Positions 34,516 to 42,747 of a stretch of DNA of 64,000 bases are shown here, piece by piece (the first letter of the stretch is position 1; every line of letters starts with the position of its first letter). The position numbers were made by a program, and so were the translations under genes. The notes beneath the pieces are model-generated. The model searched no databases and was not told where the DNA came from. It saw nothing but the letters and a program-made list of their open reading frames with translations. The DNA lies in assembly GCF_016650695.1 (NCBI RefSeq), contig NZ_JAEKFH010000006.1, positions 186,001 through 250,000 of the forward strand, in the 5' to 3' direction. This DNA comes from Pseudomonas sp. TH41. GTDB taxonomy: Bacteria; Pseudomonadota; Gammaproteobacteria; Pseudomonadales; Pseudomonadaceae.

Positions 34516-37500
34516 ATGCACCTGCTCAGGACCCAGCCCGGCGGTTTCGTGTCAGATGACAACATCGCCGATCTTGGACAAACCCCCGCCGAGTTGGTGA
34601 TCCTGTGCAGTGGCGATTCCAGCCTCGCGCTGCTCGCCGAAGCCGCGCAGCAATTGCCCGACGATTACCCCAGCGTGCGCTTGGCAAATCCGATGCAAGT
34701 GCAAAATCACGCGTCGGTCGACCTGTATGTCGACGAAGTGCTGCGCCACGCCAAAGTGATTCTGATCTCGCTGCATGGCGGCATCGCCTATTGGCGTTAC
34801 GGCATCGAGCGGCTGGTGGAGTTGTCCCAGCGTGGCGTGCAGTTGATTCTGGTGCCGGGGGATGATCGCCCGGACCCGGAACTCAGTGACCTGAGCACCG
34901 TGGCTGCCGGCGACCGGGACCGGCTCTGGCAGTTTTTGCGTCAGGGCGGCATGAACAATGCCCTGGATTTTTTCCGCTGCCTGGCCAATCGTTGGCTGGG
35001 TCGCGACTATTCCTGGGCCGAGCCACAAACCCTGCCGCGCACCGCGATCTACCACCCGCACAAAAGCCCCGCTGAACTGAGCGATTGGCAAGCCGACTGG
35101 CAGGCCAGACAGCCGGTGGCGGCGGTGCTGTTTTACCGCTCGCACTTGCAGGCGGCGAACACCGGTTTCATCGATATTTTCTGCCAGCGCTTGCAGGCGG
35201 CGGGGTTAAACCCGTTGCCCATTGCGGTGGCCAGTTTGAAAGAGGCCGGCTGCCTGACGGTGGTCGAGGACCTGTTGGATGAAGTCGAAGCCTCGGTGAT
35301 TCTCAATACCACCGGTTTCGCCCAGTCCAGCCCCGAAGCGCCGCATTTACGGCCGTTTCGCCGCAACATTCCAGTGATACAGGCGATCTGTGCCCAGGAC
35401 AACGAGCCCGGTTGGCGCGCCAGCGAACAAGGCCTCGGTCCGCGAGATCTGGCGATGCACATTGCGCTGCCGGAACTGGATGGGCGGATCATCAGCCGGC
35501 CGATCAGTTTCAAGGACCTGGCCTGGCGCAGCGAGCGCAGCCAGTCGGACGTGGTGTGCTACCGAGCGCAACCGGAACGCATGGATTTTGTCGCTGAACT
35601 GGCGCGGCGCTGGATCGACCTGGCGCGTGTACCGAACGGCGAAAAGCGTATTGCGCTTATCCTCGCCAATTACCCGACGCGTGACGGGCGTATCGGCAAT
35701 GGCGTTGGCCTCGACACACCCGCCGCGGCGCTGAATATCTTGCGGGCGCTTCATCAAGCAGGTTATCCGCTACCGATCGAGTTGCCCGCCAGCGGCACCG
35801 CGCTGATCCAACAATTGCTCGGTGGGGTCAGCAATGACCTCGATACCCTTGATCAGCGTCCCTGCCAGCAAAGCCTCGCGCTCGACGATTACAACCTGAT
35901 GTTCAACGCCTTGCCCGAGGCCAACCGCCAGGCGGTGCTTGAACGCTGGGGCACGCCGCAAAGCGATCCGATGTTCCGTGACGGGCGCATGATGATCGCC
36001 GGTCTGCGCTTTGGCCTGACGTTCGTCGGCATTCAACCGGCGCGCGGTTATCAGGTGGATCCGAGTGCGGTCTATCACGACCCGGACCTGGTGCCGCCCC
36101 ACGGTTATCTGGCGTTTTACTTCTGGCTGCGCAACACCTACGGCGCCCACGGCGTGATACACGTCGGCAAGCATGGCAACCTCGAATGGTTGCCGGGCAA
36201 GGGTGTCGGGCTGTCGGAACACTGCTGGCCGGACGCGCTGCTCGGGCCGCTGCCGAACATCTATCCGTTTATCGTCAACGACCCGGGCGAGGGCGCCCAA
36301 GCCAAGCGTCGCACTCAGGCGGTGATCATCGATCACCTGATGCCGCCACTGACCCGTGCCGAAACCTACGGGCCGCTGCGCAACCTCGAACTGCTGGCCG
36401 ACGAATATTACGAAGCGCAATTGCTCGATCCGCGCCGTGCCCGGGAGTTGCAGCGCGACATCCTGCAGCTGGTGCGCGACACGCACATCGACCGCGAATT
36501 GCAGCTGGACGAGAAGCTCGACAGCGATGCCGATGCAGCAATCTGGTTGCCGCGTCTGGACACCTACTTATGTGACTTGAAAGAGTCGCAGATCCGCGAT
36601 GGCCTGCACATCTTCGGCGAATCGCCGACCGGGCGCTTGCGTATTGATACGTTGCTGGCCTTGCTGCGTATTCCCCGTGGTGATGGCCGAGGTGCGCAAT
36701 CCAGTTTGTTGCGGGCGTTGGCCAAGGCGTTCGAATTGGGATTTGATCCGCTGGATTGTGCGTTGGCCGAGCCATGGAGCGGGCTGCGCCCAATGGAACT
36801 GCAAACCCTCAGCAATGAAGTCTGGCGCACGGCAGGCGATACCCGCGAACGTCTTGAGCTGTTCGCCGCGCAACTGATTTCCCAGACGGTGAATGAACCC
36901 TGTAGGAGCGAGCTTGCTCGCGATGGTGTGTCAGCCAGATTAATGTCGACTGACACTCCGCTTTCGCGAGCAAGTCGAATCGTCGCACCGCCGCTCCCAC
37001 AGGATTTTGTGTGGACTGATGTTAGCGACATCCTCGACCACCTGCGCGAAGTGGTCGCCCCACGCCTCGACGCCTGCGGGCCGGCAGAAATGCGCGGCTT
37101 GCTTGACGCCCTGAGCGGGCGTTTCGTCCCGGCCGGCCCGAGCGGTGCGCCGAGTCGCGGTCGACTGGATGTGCTCCCCACCGGGCGCAATTTCTACTCG
37201 GTGGATGTGCGCAACCTGCCGACCACCACTGCGTGGCGCATCGGTTTCCAGTCAGCGAACCTGATTCTTGAGCGGCACTTGCAGGACCATGGCGATCACT
37301 TGCGTCAGCTCGGCCTGTCGGTCTGGGGCACAGCGACCATGCGCACGGGCGGCGATGACATCGCGCAAGCCATGGCGTTGATGGGCGTGCGCCCTGTCTG
37401 GGCCACCGGCAGTCAGCGGGTCGACGATTTCGAAATCTTGCCGTTGAGTTTGCTGGACCGTCCGCGCGTGGACGTGACCCTGCGCGTCTCCGGGTTCTTC

Positions 37501-38376
37501 CGTGATGCCTTTGCCAATCTGATCCGTCTGTTCGATGCCGCCGTGCAAGCGGTTGCCGCATTGGATGAGCCGGATGATTTGAATCCGCTGGCCGCCAAGG
37601 TGCGTACGGAGCGGGAGGCGTTGATGCTGTCGGGCCTGGATGAAGACGCGGCGAGGCGTCAGGCCGGTTGGCGTATTTTCGGGGCCAAACCCGGTGCTTA
37701 TGGCGCGGGTGTGCAGGGCGCCATCGACGGTCGCCTGTGGCAAAGCCGCGAAGATCTGGCCGAGGTTTATCTGACCTGGGGCGGCTACGCTTATGGCGGT
37801 TCCGATGAAGGCACCGACGCCCGCGAGCAGTTCGCCCAGCGCCTGAGCCACGTGCAAGCCGTGCTGCAAAACCAGGACAACCGCGAGCATGACTTGCTCG
37901 ACTCCAATGACTATTACCAGTTCCAGGGCGGCATGCTCGCGGCCGTGGAAAGCCTCAGCGGCAAAATCGCAGCCAGTTACCATGGCGATCACAGTCAGCC
38001 GGATTTGCCGAAGATTCGTACCTTGAAGGAAGAGCTGAACCGGGTGATCCGTTCCCGGGCGGCCAATCCGAAGTGGATCGACGGCGTGAAGCGACATGGC
38101 TATAAAGGCGCGTTTGAACTGGCGGCGACGGTCGACAATTTATTTGCGTTCGACGCCACCACGCAGCTGATCGACGATCATCAATACGCGTTGCTGGCGG
38201 ATGCGTATTTACTGGATCCGGCGACCCGGGATTTTGTTCGTGAGCATAATCCGCATGCCTTGCGCGACATGACCGAGCGGATGCTCGAAGCGCAGCAACG
38301 GGGGATGTGGCAGGCGCCGGGCGAGTATCGTGAGGCGCTGGAGAATTTGTTGCTCGATATAGAAGAAGAGACCTGA
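34516..38376 (+). CDS. cobN: cobaltochelatase large subunit CobN
   Basis: A 1286-residue CobN/BchH-type chelatase subunit that binds the corrin ring and inserts Co2+ with an ATPase pair. Family blocks include ISLHGGIAYWRYG near the N-terminus, VIQAICAQDNEPGW, the central NTYGAHGVIHVGKHGNLEWLPGK stretch shown in part by HVGKHGNLEWLPGKGVGLSE, LPTGRNFYSVDVRNLP and WGGYAYGGSDEGTDAREQF. It follows cobW by 3 bases. An oddity: residues about 795-830 (starting CRSELARDGVSARLMSTD) are encoded by a REP repeat carried in frame, in a variable linker between conserved blocks. Confidence 0.95.
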   Translation: MHLLRTQPGGFVSDDNIADLGQTPAELVILCSGDSSLALLAEAAQQLPDDYPSVRLANPMQVQNHASVDLYVDEVLRHAKVILISLHGGIAYWRYGIERLVELSQRGVQLILVPGDDRPDPELSDLSTVAAGDRDRLWQFLRQGGMNNALDFFRCLANRWLGRDYSWAEPQTLPRTAIYHPHKSPAELSDWQADWQARQPVAAVLFYRSHLQAANTGFIDIFCQRLQAAGLNPLPIAVASLKEAGCLTVVEDLLDEVEASVILNTTGFAQSSPEAPHLRPFRRNIPVIQAICAQDNEPGWRASEQGLGPRDLAMHIALPELDGRIISRPISFKDLAWRSERSQSDVVCYRAQPERMDFVAELARRWIDLARVPNGEKRIALILANYPTRDGRIGNGVGLDTPAAALNILRALHQAGYPLPIELPASGTALIQQLLGGVSNDLDTLDQRPCQQSLALDDYNLMFNALPEANRQAVLERWGTPQSDPMFRDGRMMIAGLRFGLTFVGIQPARGYQVDPSAVYHDPDLVPPHGYLAFYFWLRNTYGAHGVIHVGKHGNLEWLPGKGVGLSEHCWPDALLGPLPNIYPFIVNDPGEGAQAKRRTQAVIIDHLMPPLTRAETYGPLRNLELLADEYYEAQLLDPRRARELQRDILQLVRDTHIDRELQLDEKLDSDADAAIWLPRLDTYLCDLKESQIRDGLHIFGESPTGRLRIDTLLALLRIPRGDGRGAQSSLLRALAKAFELGFDPLDCALAEPWSGLRPMELQTLSNEVWRTAGDTRERLELFAAQLISQTVNEPCRSELARDGVSARLMSTDTPLSRASRIVAPPLPQDFVWTDVSDILDHLREVVAPRLDACGPAEMRGLLDALSGRFVPAGPSGAPSRGRLDVLPTGRNFYSVDVRNLPTTTAWRIGFQSANLILERHLQDHGDHLRQLGLSVWGTATMRTGGDDIAQAMALMGVRPVWATGSQRVDDFEILPLSLLDRPRVDVTLRVSGFFRDAFANLIRLFDAAVQAVAALDEPDDLNPLAAKVRTEREALMLSGLDEDAARRQAGWRIFGAKPGAYGAGVQGAIDGRLWQSREDLAEVYLTWGGYAYGGSDEGTDAREQFAQRLSHVQAVLQNQDNREHDLLDSNDYYQFQGGMLAAVESLSGKIAASYHGDHSQPDLPKIRTLKEELNRVIRSRAANPKWIDGVKRHGYKGAFELAATVDNLFAFDATTQLIDDHQYALLADAYLLDPATRDFVREHNPHALRDMTERMLEAQQRGMWQAPGEYREALENLLLDIEEET
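36899..37003. repeat. REPIN-type repeat inside cobN, in frame
   Basis: TGTAGGAGCGAGCTTGCTCG followed by CGATGGTGTGTCAG matches the intergenic copy at 29490 closely. The inverted right arm (TTTCGCGAGCAAG ... GCTCCCACAGG) is present but broken by about 17 extra bases. The element keeps the cobN frame open and adds about 35 residues. Confidence 0.88.
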
Positions 38377-38390
38377 CCCGCCGCAGACCC

Positions 38391-38480
38391 TGTGGGAGCG
38401 GGCTTGCTCGCGAAGAGTCCCTTGCATTCAACATTGATGTCGACTGACCCGACGCCTTCGCGGGCAAGCCCGCTCCCACA
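38391..38480. repeat. REPIN-type inverted repeat
   Basis: TGTGGGAGCGGGCTTGCTCG and its inverted copy GCGGGCAAGCCCGCTCCCACA bracket about 45 bp between cobN and the chelatase ATPase gene. Confidence 0.9.
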
Positions 38481-38538
38481 GGGATGAAGGTGCCTGTGAA
38501 GTTGTTGATAGACCACCGACCATGACTGAGTATTGAAG

Positions 38539-39537
38539 ATGACCGACACCCCCCATTTCCCGCTCTCCGCCGTGGTCGGCGCCGATGATCTGAAACTCGC
38601 CCTCTGCCTCACCGCCATCGATCCGAAAATCGGCGGCGTGCTGATCGAGGGGCCGCGCGGCATGGCAAAGTCCACGTTGGCCCGCGGCCTGGCGGACCTG
38701 CTGGCCAGCGGCCAATTCGTCACCTTGCCGCTCGGTGCTACGGAAGAACGCCTGGTTGGCACCCTCGACCTCGACGCCGCCCTGAGCGAAGGCCGGGCAC
38801 AATTTTCGCCCGGCGTCCTGGCCAAGGCCGACGGCGGTGTGCTCTATGTCGATGAAGTCAATCTGCTGCCCGATCACCTCGTGGACCTGCTGCTCGACGT
38901 GGCCGCCAGCGGCACTAACCTGGTCGAGCGCGACGGCATTTCCCATCGGCATTCGGCGAAGTTCGTACTGATCGGCACCATGAATCCGGAAGAGGGCGAG
39001 TTGCGTCCGCAGTTGCTTGACCGCTTCGGCCTCAACGTCGCCCTCAGTGGCCATACTGCGCCGGCCGAGCGTGGCCAGATCATCCGCCGTCGTCTGGATT
39101 TCGACAGCGATCCTCAAGGTTTCTGCGCCGTTTGGGAGCGCCAGCAGCAGTCGTTGCGCGAACGTTGCGAGACAGCGCGCCGCGCACTGGCGCAGATTCC
39201 CCTCGACGATGAAGCGCTGGCGCACATCACCGAGCGTTGTTTTGCTGCCGGTGTCGATGGCTTGCGCGCTGACCTGGTCTGGTTGCGCGCCGCCCGTGCC
39301 CATGCCGCGTGGCGAGGTGCAGAGGTGATCAGCGATGAAGATATCGACGCGGTGGCCGAGTTCGCCTTGCGTCATCGTCGTCGCGAACAGACGCCACCGG
39401 CACCGCAACAAAACCAGGCGCCATCCGGCCAAAACGCCAGCCCGGGCGAAGGCCAGGGCCAATGGGGCGAGATGCCGGCCCAAGCGCTGCCGGTCGGTGC
39501 ACGACGTGAAGTGCCGAGCTGGCCAAAAAAGCCCTAG
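38539..39537 (+). CDS. ChlI-like AAA+ ATPase subunit of cobaltochelatase (zero-frame product)
   Basis: A 332-residue AAA+ protein of the magnesium/cobalt chelatase small-subunit type. Walker A is GPRGMAKSTLA (residue 37), the second motif LPLGATEERLVGTLDLDAAL, Walker B GGVLYVDEVNLLPD, sensor 1 IGTMNPEEGELRPQLLDRFG, and the C-terminal lid has arginine-rich helices. The last 40 residues form a Pro/Gln/Gly linker as found before the VWA domain in ChlD. The ATG at 38539 was chosen. The stop follows a slippery A AAA AAG, so this is probably the short form of a two-product gene. It belongs with cobN and cobW. Confidence 0.9.
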   Translation: MTDTPHFPLSAVVGADDLKLALCLTAIDPKIGGVLIEGPRGMAKSTLARGLADLLASGQFVTLPLGATEERLVGTLDLDAALSEGRAQFSPGVLAKADGGVLYVDEVNLLPDHLVDLLLDVAASGTNLVERDGISHRHSAKFVLIGTMNPEEGELRPQLLDRFGLNVALSGHTAPAERGQIIRRRLDFDSDPQGFCAVWERQQQSLRERCETARRALAQIPLDDEALAHITERCFAAGVDGLRADLVWLRAARAHAAWRGAEVISDEDIDAVAEFALRHRRREQTPPAPQQNQAPSGQNASPGEGQGQWGEMPAQALPVGARREVPSWPKKP

Positions 39538-39572
39538 GCATTCGCCCTCGATCTGATGCAGGGGCGAATGCC
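39525..39572 (+). promoter_or_regulatory. programmed -1 ribosomal frameshift signal
   Basis: The zero frame reads CCA AAA AAG CCC TAG, giving the heptamer A AAA AAG (39525-39531) in the correct phase for tandem slippage. After a 5-base spacer a perfect 11-bp stem follows: GGCATTCGCCC (39537-39547) with GGGCGAATGCC (39562-39572), extendable by one G-U pair around a 12-base loop. In the -1 frame translation goes on as KKALGIRPRSDAGAN into the VWA region. Frameshift signals of this kind are known in chlD-type chelatase genes. Confidence 0.85.
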
Positions 39573-40191
39573 AGACCCCGTGCCGGAAGGCTGGATAACG
39601 GTAAGCAGGGCAAGCGTCATGCTGCGCGTAGCGGATCGGTCAATTGGCCCCGCACCTTGCTTAACGGTCGCCCGCGTCAACGCGATGAGGTGTTGTTCCA
39701 CCTGCGCACCCGTTCGCCCCATGAACTGTGGCTGGTGATCGTCGATGCCTCGGCTTCGACTCTCCGCCATCAGGCGTTGAGCGATGCCAAGGGCTTGCTG
39801 GCGCAACTGTTTGACGACGCCTATCGCCAGCGCGCCCGCCTGGCCTTGCTGACCGCCAGCGGCCATGCGCCAACGTGGCAGGTGCAAGGATTGAAAGCGT
39901 CCGCCGGGTTGCGCGACTGGCTCTATGGGCTGGGCGCGGGTGGCGGTACGCCGTTGCTGGCAGCGCTGGGTGAGGCGGGGGTGGCTGGCGAAACGACAGA
40001 AGCGTTTTCCTGCGGAAAAGCAGCGGCTGTTGTTGATCACCGATGGGCGTTTGAAGGCGTGGTCGATGTTGCCGGCGCTCGAATGCCCGGGGCTGCTGAT
40101 CGACATCGAGCGCGGGCCGATCCGGCTTGGACGCGCGAAACAGTTGGCGAGCGAATTGCGTGCAGATTATCGACATATCGATGATGTGTAG
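39531..40191 (+). pseudogene. VWA (ChlD-type) domain continuing from the ATPase gene by -1 frameshift; interrupted by a second frame change
   Basis: The -1 frame entered at 39531 encodes a linker (GIRPRSDAGANARPRAGR) and then a von Willebrand A domain: LWLVIVDASASTLRHQA carries the MIDAS DxSxS motif, followed by ARLALLTASGHAPTWQV and GAGGGTPLLAALGEAG with the MIDAS Thr. At a run of five G (39977-39981) similarity moves to the +1 frame: WLAKRQKRFPAEKQRLLLIT, DGRLKAW and DIERGPIRLGRAKQLA, ending at 40191. With four G the frame would be continuous. As written the frame ends at 40184 with unrelated residues. Either a recent mutation or a homopolymer sequence error explains this; if the latter, the fused product is a normal ChlD-like medium subunit. 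Confidence 0.75.
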
Positions 40192-40198
40192 CGGAGCG

Positions 40199-40274
40199 AA
40201 AAGATCGCAGCCTGCGGCAGCTCCTACAGGAGTATGCATTCCCATGTAGGAGCTGCCGCAGGCTGCGATCTTTT
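40199..40274. repeat. paired REP-type inverted repeat
   Basis: AAAAGATCGCAGCCTGCGGC plus AGCTCCTACA and the inverted copy, 14 bp apart, fill the gap between the end of the chelatase gene and the convergent reductase gene, whose stop is 4 bases away. Confidence 0.9.
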
Positions 40275-40278
40275 GATC

Positions 40279-41502
40279 TTACTGCGTCATCGCCCGTCGG
40301 TACTGCCGAGTACGCCGGGCGATGTACAACTGATCAAGAATCAACGCCAGCAAAGCTGAAACCCCGGGCCGGGTCTTGCGCCCACGGCTCAGGCGATGGA
40401 TCTGGAATTTCACCACCGCCATGCTCGCCAGTGCCGCCAGCGGTTTGCGCTTCCAGCGGATCGGCGGCAGCTGCGGATGACTGTTCTGGCCCGCGCGCCA
40501 GTGCTTGACCAGGTCCGGTTCGAGCGCCAGGGCGGTGCCGATCCCGGCCATGGCGACGCCACTGTCTAGTACCTGTTCAACGATTGCCAGGCGCCGAATC
40601 CCGCCGGTCACCATCACCGGCATGCGCGCCACACTGGCCAGTTCACCGGCCATCTCCAGAAAATACGCCTCTCGCGCCAGCGTCCGGCCGTCCCGTGCCT
40701 CACCTTGCATGGCCGGTGCTTCGTAGCTGCCGCCGGAGAGTTCCAGCAGATCAATCTGTTGATCGTTGAGCCACTGGATCACTTGCCGCGCATCGTCGGC
40801 ATCGAAGCCGCCGCGCTGGAAGTCTGCGGAGTTGAGCTTCACCGCTACGCAAAACTGCGGCGACACCGATTTGCGCACGGCGCTGACCACCGCCAGCAGC
40901 AGACGCGCACGATTTTCCAGCGAACCGCCCCATTGATCAGCACGGCGATTGGTCAGCGGCGACAGGAACTGACTGATCAGGTAGCCGTGCGCGGCATGAA
41001 TCTGTACGCCAGAGAAACCGGCTTTTTCCGCCAACGCTGCACTGGTGGCGAAGCGTTGAATGACTTCTTCGATATCGCGCTCGCTCATGGGTTTGGGCTC
41101 GGCAAACATCTTCGAGAACCCGCCCAGATCCAGCGCCACCGCCGAAGGTGCCCACGCTTGTTGGCCGAGGTTGGCCATGGTTTGGCGGCCGGGATGGTTA
41201 AGTTGCATCCAGAACTGCGCACCCCGGGCCCGACCAATCGTTGCCCACTGGCGGAAGCGCTCAAGGTGCCGCTCGTCTTCCAGCACCACGCCAGCGGGAC
41301 CGGTCATGGCGCGGCGGTCGATCATCACATTACCGGTCAGTAACAGGCCGGCTCCGCCTTCGGCCCACGCCTGATACAGCTGGAACAAGGCATCGGCCGG
41401 TGCCTGCCCGGTGTCAGCGAGGTTCTCTTCCATCGCGGCTTTGGCGATACGATTGCCGATGGTCTGGCCGTTGGGCAAATTCAACGTTTGGAAGGGCGAC
41501 AT
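40279..41502 (-). CDS. NADH:flavin oxidoreductase (old yellow enzyme family)
   Basis: A 407-residue FMN-dependent TIM-barrel enzyme of the OYE/NADH oxidase class. Seen are NRIAKAAMEENLAD near the N-terminus, FWMQLNHPGRQ with the active-site region, the substrate His pair in GFSGVQIHAAHGYLISQFLS shown in part by VQIHAAHGYL, NRRADQWGGSLENRARLLL, and the late FMN-phosphate motif MVTGGIRR. It reduces activated alkenes or xenobiotics. The gene is divergent from a MerR gene whose site lies between them, so the MerR protein probably controls it. Confidence 0.92.
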   Translation of the reverse strand: MSPFQTLNLPNGQTIGNRIAKAAMEENLADTGQAPADALFQLYQAWAEGGAGLLLTGNVMIDRRAMTGPAGVVLEDERHLERFRQWATIGRARGAQFWMQLNHPGRQTMANLGQQAWAPSAVALDLGGFSKMFAEPKPMSERDIEEVIQRFATSAALAEKAGFSGVQIHAAHGYLISQFLSPLTNRRADQWGGSLENRARLLLAVVSAVRKSVSPQFCVAVKLNSADFQRGGFDADDARQVIQWLNDQQIDLLELSGGSYEAPAMQGEARDGRTLAREAYFLEMAGELASVARMPVMVTGGIRRLAIVEQVLDSGVAMAGIGTALALEPDLVKHWRAGQNSHPQLPPIRWKRKPLAALASMAVVKFQIHRLSRGRKTRPGVSALLALILDQLYIARRTRQYRRAMTQ

Positions 41503-41529
41503 GCTTGACTCCTCATCAGGGATGAGCAG

Positions 41530-41560
41530 AGGCTAAGCTTAAAGTTAACTTTAATGTCAA
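41530..41560 (-). promoter_or_regulatory. MerR-type promoter/operator of the reductase gene
   Basis: Read on the minus strand: -35 TTGACA, then 19 bases, then -10 TAGCCT. The spacer contains the perfect 16-bp palindrome TTAAAGTTAACTTTAA (41539-41554). A 19-bp spacer with a centred dyad is the hallmark of MerR-family promoters, where the activator twists the DNA to align the two elements. Confidence 0.75.
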
Positions 41561-41579
41561 GCAGGTAAATGAGGCCATG

Positions 41580-41984
41580 ATGAAGATTGGTGAATTGGCG
41601 CAGCTGAGTGGATTGAGCGCATCGCGCATTCGGTTTTACGAGGCACAAGGGCTGATCCGTCAGGTGGAGCGCCAGGCCAACGGTTATCGACGTTATCCGC
41701 TGCAAGCATTGCAAACCCTGGAAATCATCCAGTGTGCCCAGCAGGCCGGTTTCAGTCTGGAAGAGCTGAAGCGGCTCTTGCCGGACGTCACGACGGGCGC
41801 GTTCAAGCGCGACGAACTGATGGCGGGCCTTGAGCGTAAAGTCGAGCAGATTGAAGTGATGCAACAGCACCTTGCTCAGAGCAAGGCGAAGTTGCTAAGA
41901 GTGATCGAGGACATCCAGGCCCGGCCGGAAGGCATCGCCTGCGAGGCGAATGCCGAACGGGTGCTGGCGTCACTCAAGCATTAG
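41580..41984 (+). CDS. MerR family transcriptional regulator
   Basis: A 134-residue MerR protein: an N-terminal winged helix MKIGELAQLSGLSASRIRFY with the wing motif EAQGLIRQVERQANGYRRY, then a long dimer helix (LMAGLERKVEQIEVMQQHLAQ). The C-terminal part has one Cys (GIACEANAER) and no metal-binding cluster, so the effector is probably an organic electrophile or oxidant. Of two adjacent ATGs (41577, 41580) the second has the better spacing from GAGG. It is divergent from the old-yellow-enzyme gene over a shared operator. Confidence 0.9.
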   Translation: MKIGELAQLSGLSASRIRFYEAQGLIRQVERQANGYRRYPLQALQTLEIIQCAQQAGFSLEELKRLLPDVTTGAFKRDELMAGLERKVEQIEVMQQHLAQSKAKLLRVIEDIQARPEGIACEANAERVLASLKH

Positions 41985-42212
41985 GCATGGCTGCAATGTT
42001 CACCGAAGGGCCGATCGCGCCGGGAATCGGATGGCGCATCAACGTGCCTGCCGCCCAACACGCGGGACCAAATGTGGCCGGTGGTCGTTGCATTTAACTT
42101 GTCACCGGCGTTTGGCTAAGCTTAATAAATCAGGGCGAACTGAAACCTGAGTGATAGCGGCCATTAGCGGATCTGGATTGGCATCAAGACGGTACTCCCA
42201 AAGGAGACGGCT

Positions 42213-42503
42213 ATGTATGCGGTTATAAGAACCTACTTGGGTACTGGAGCAAAGCAGCTTTTCGAGCGTTTGGAAGAGCGCCACGCCGACGTCGAAGCTG
42301 CCCTGCGGACAGTGCCTGGCCTCGTAAGCTACACACTGCTGAATACGGGTGATGGCGGTACGGCGGTAACTGTTTGTACTGACAAGGCCGGCAGTGATGC
42401 GAGCTTGAAAGTCGCGCGTGACTGGATTCAGAAAAATGCCTCGAATATCCACGCGGACCCGCCGATCGTAACGGAAGGTCCGGTCATTGTGCAGATCAAA
42501 TAG
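42213..42503 (+). CDS. small conserved protein, probable dimeric alpha/beta barrel (ABM-like)
   Basis: A 96-residue protein starting MYAVIRTYLGTGAKQLFERL, with a centre VPGLVSYTLLNTGDGGTAVT and TDKAGSDASLKVARDWI. The pattern (beta-alpha-beta-beta-alpha-beta, with a self-evaluating centre) resembles the antibiotic-biosynthesis-monooxygenase/dimeric alpha-beta barrel fold. No catalytic residues can be assigned. A GGAGA ribosome site precedes the ATG. The function is unknown. Confidence 0.75.
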   Translation: MYAVIRTYLGTGAKQLFERLEERHADVEAALRTVPGLVSYTLLNTGDGGTAVTVCTDKAGSDASLKVARDWIQKNASNIHADPPIVTEGPVIVQIK

Positions 42504-42747
42504 CGCGCTCTTCCGATTGATCTCACGACACTATCGCTGTCGCAAGTCTTGTGTGTTTGCTGCGCAACCCCTCAGGCGCAAGCTGGCTCTTGACGTCGCC
42601 TGATCTGCATGCTAGCGGGTGCTATACTTCTTGCAGATTGCATGAAGTGTGCAACGTTCCACCAAGGTACAGATACCGACTGCAAATCTCAGTTGACGGC
42701 TGCCGGACAGAGGAGGTCTGCAGCAAACACGAGATGGGAGGTGTGGC
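42504..42747 (+). promoter_or_regulatory. leader region with extended -10 promoter candidate
   Basis: This 244-base gap holds no convincing frame. TGCTATACT at 42620-42628 is a good extended -10 element 120 bases before the next gene; no -35 box is clear. A GGAGGT ribosome site (42737-42742 region) precedes the 42748 start. Confidence 0.4.

Noticed and set aside
34500..34520. possible long C-terminal extension or fusion of cobW to cobN
   Set aside because: CobW stops at 34512 and cobN has its own ATG at 34516; the two frames are separate and both have family-like ends.
39556..39738. short plus-strand frame between the chelatase ATPase and VWA parts
   Set aside because: It is an out-of-frame shadow; the -1 frame from 39531 carries the linker and VWA similarity.
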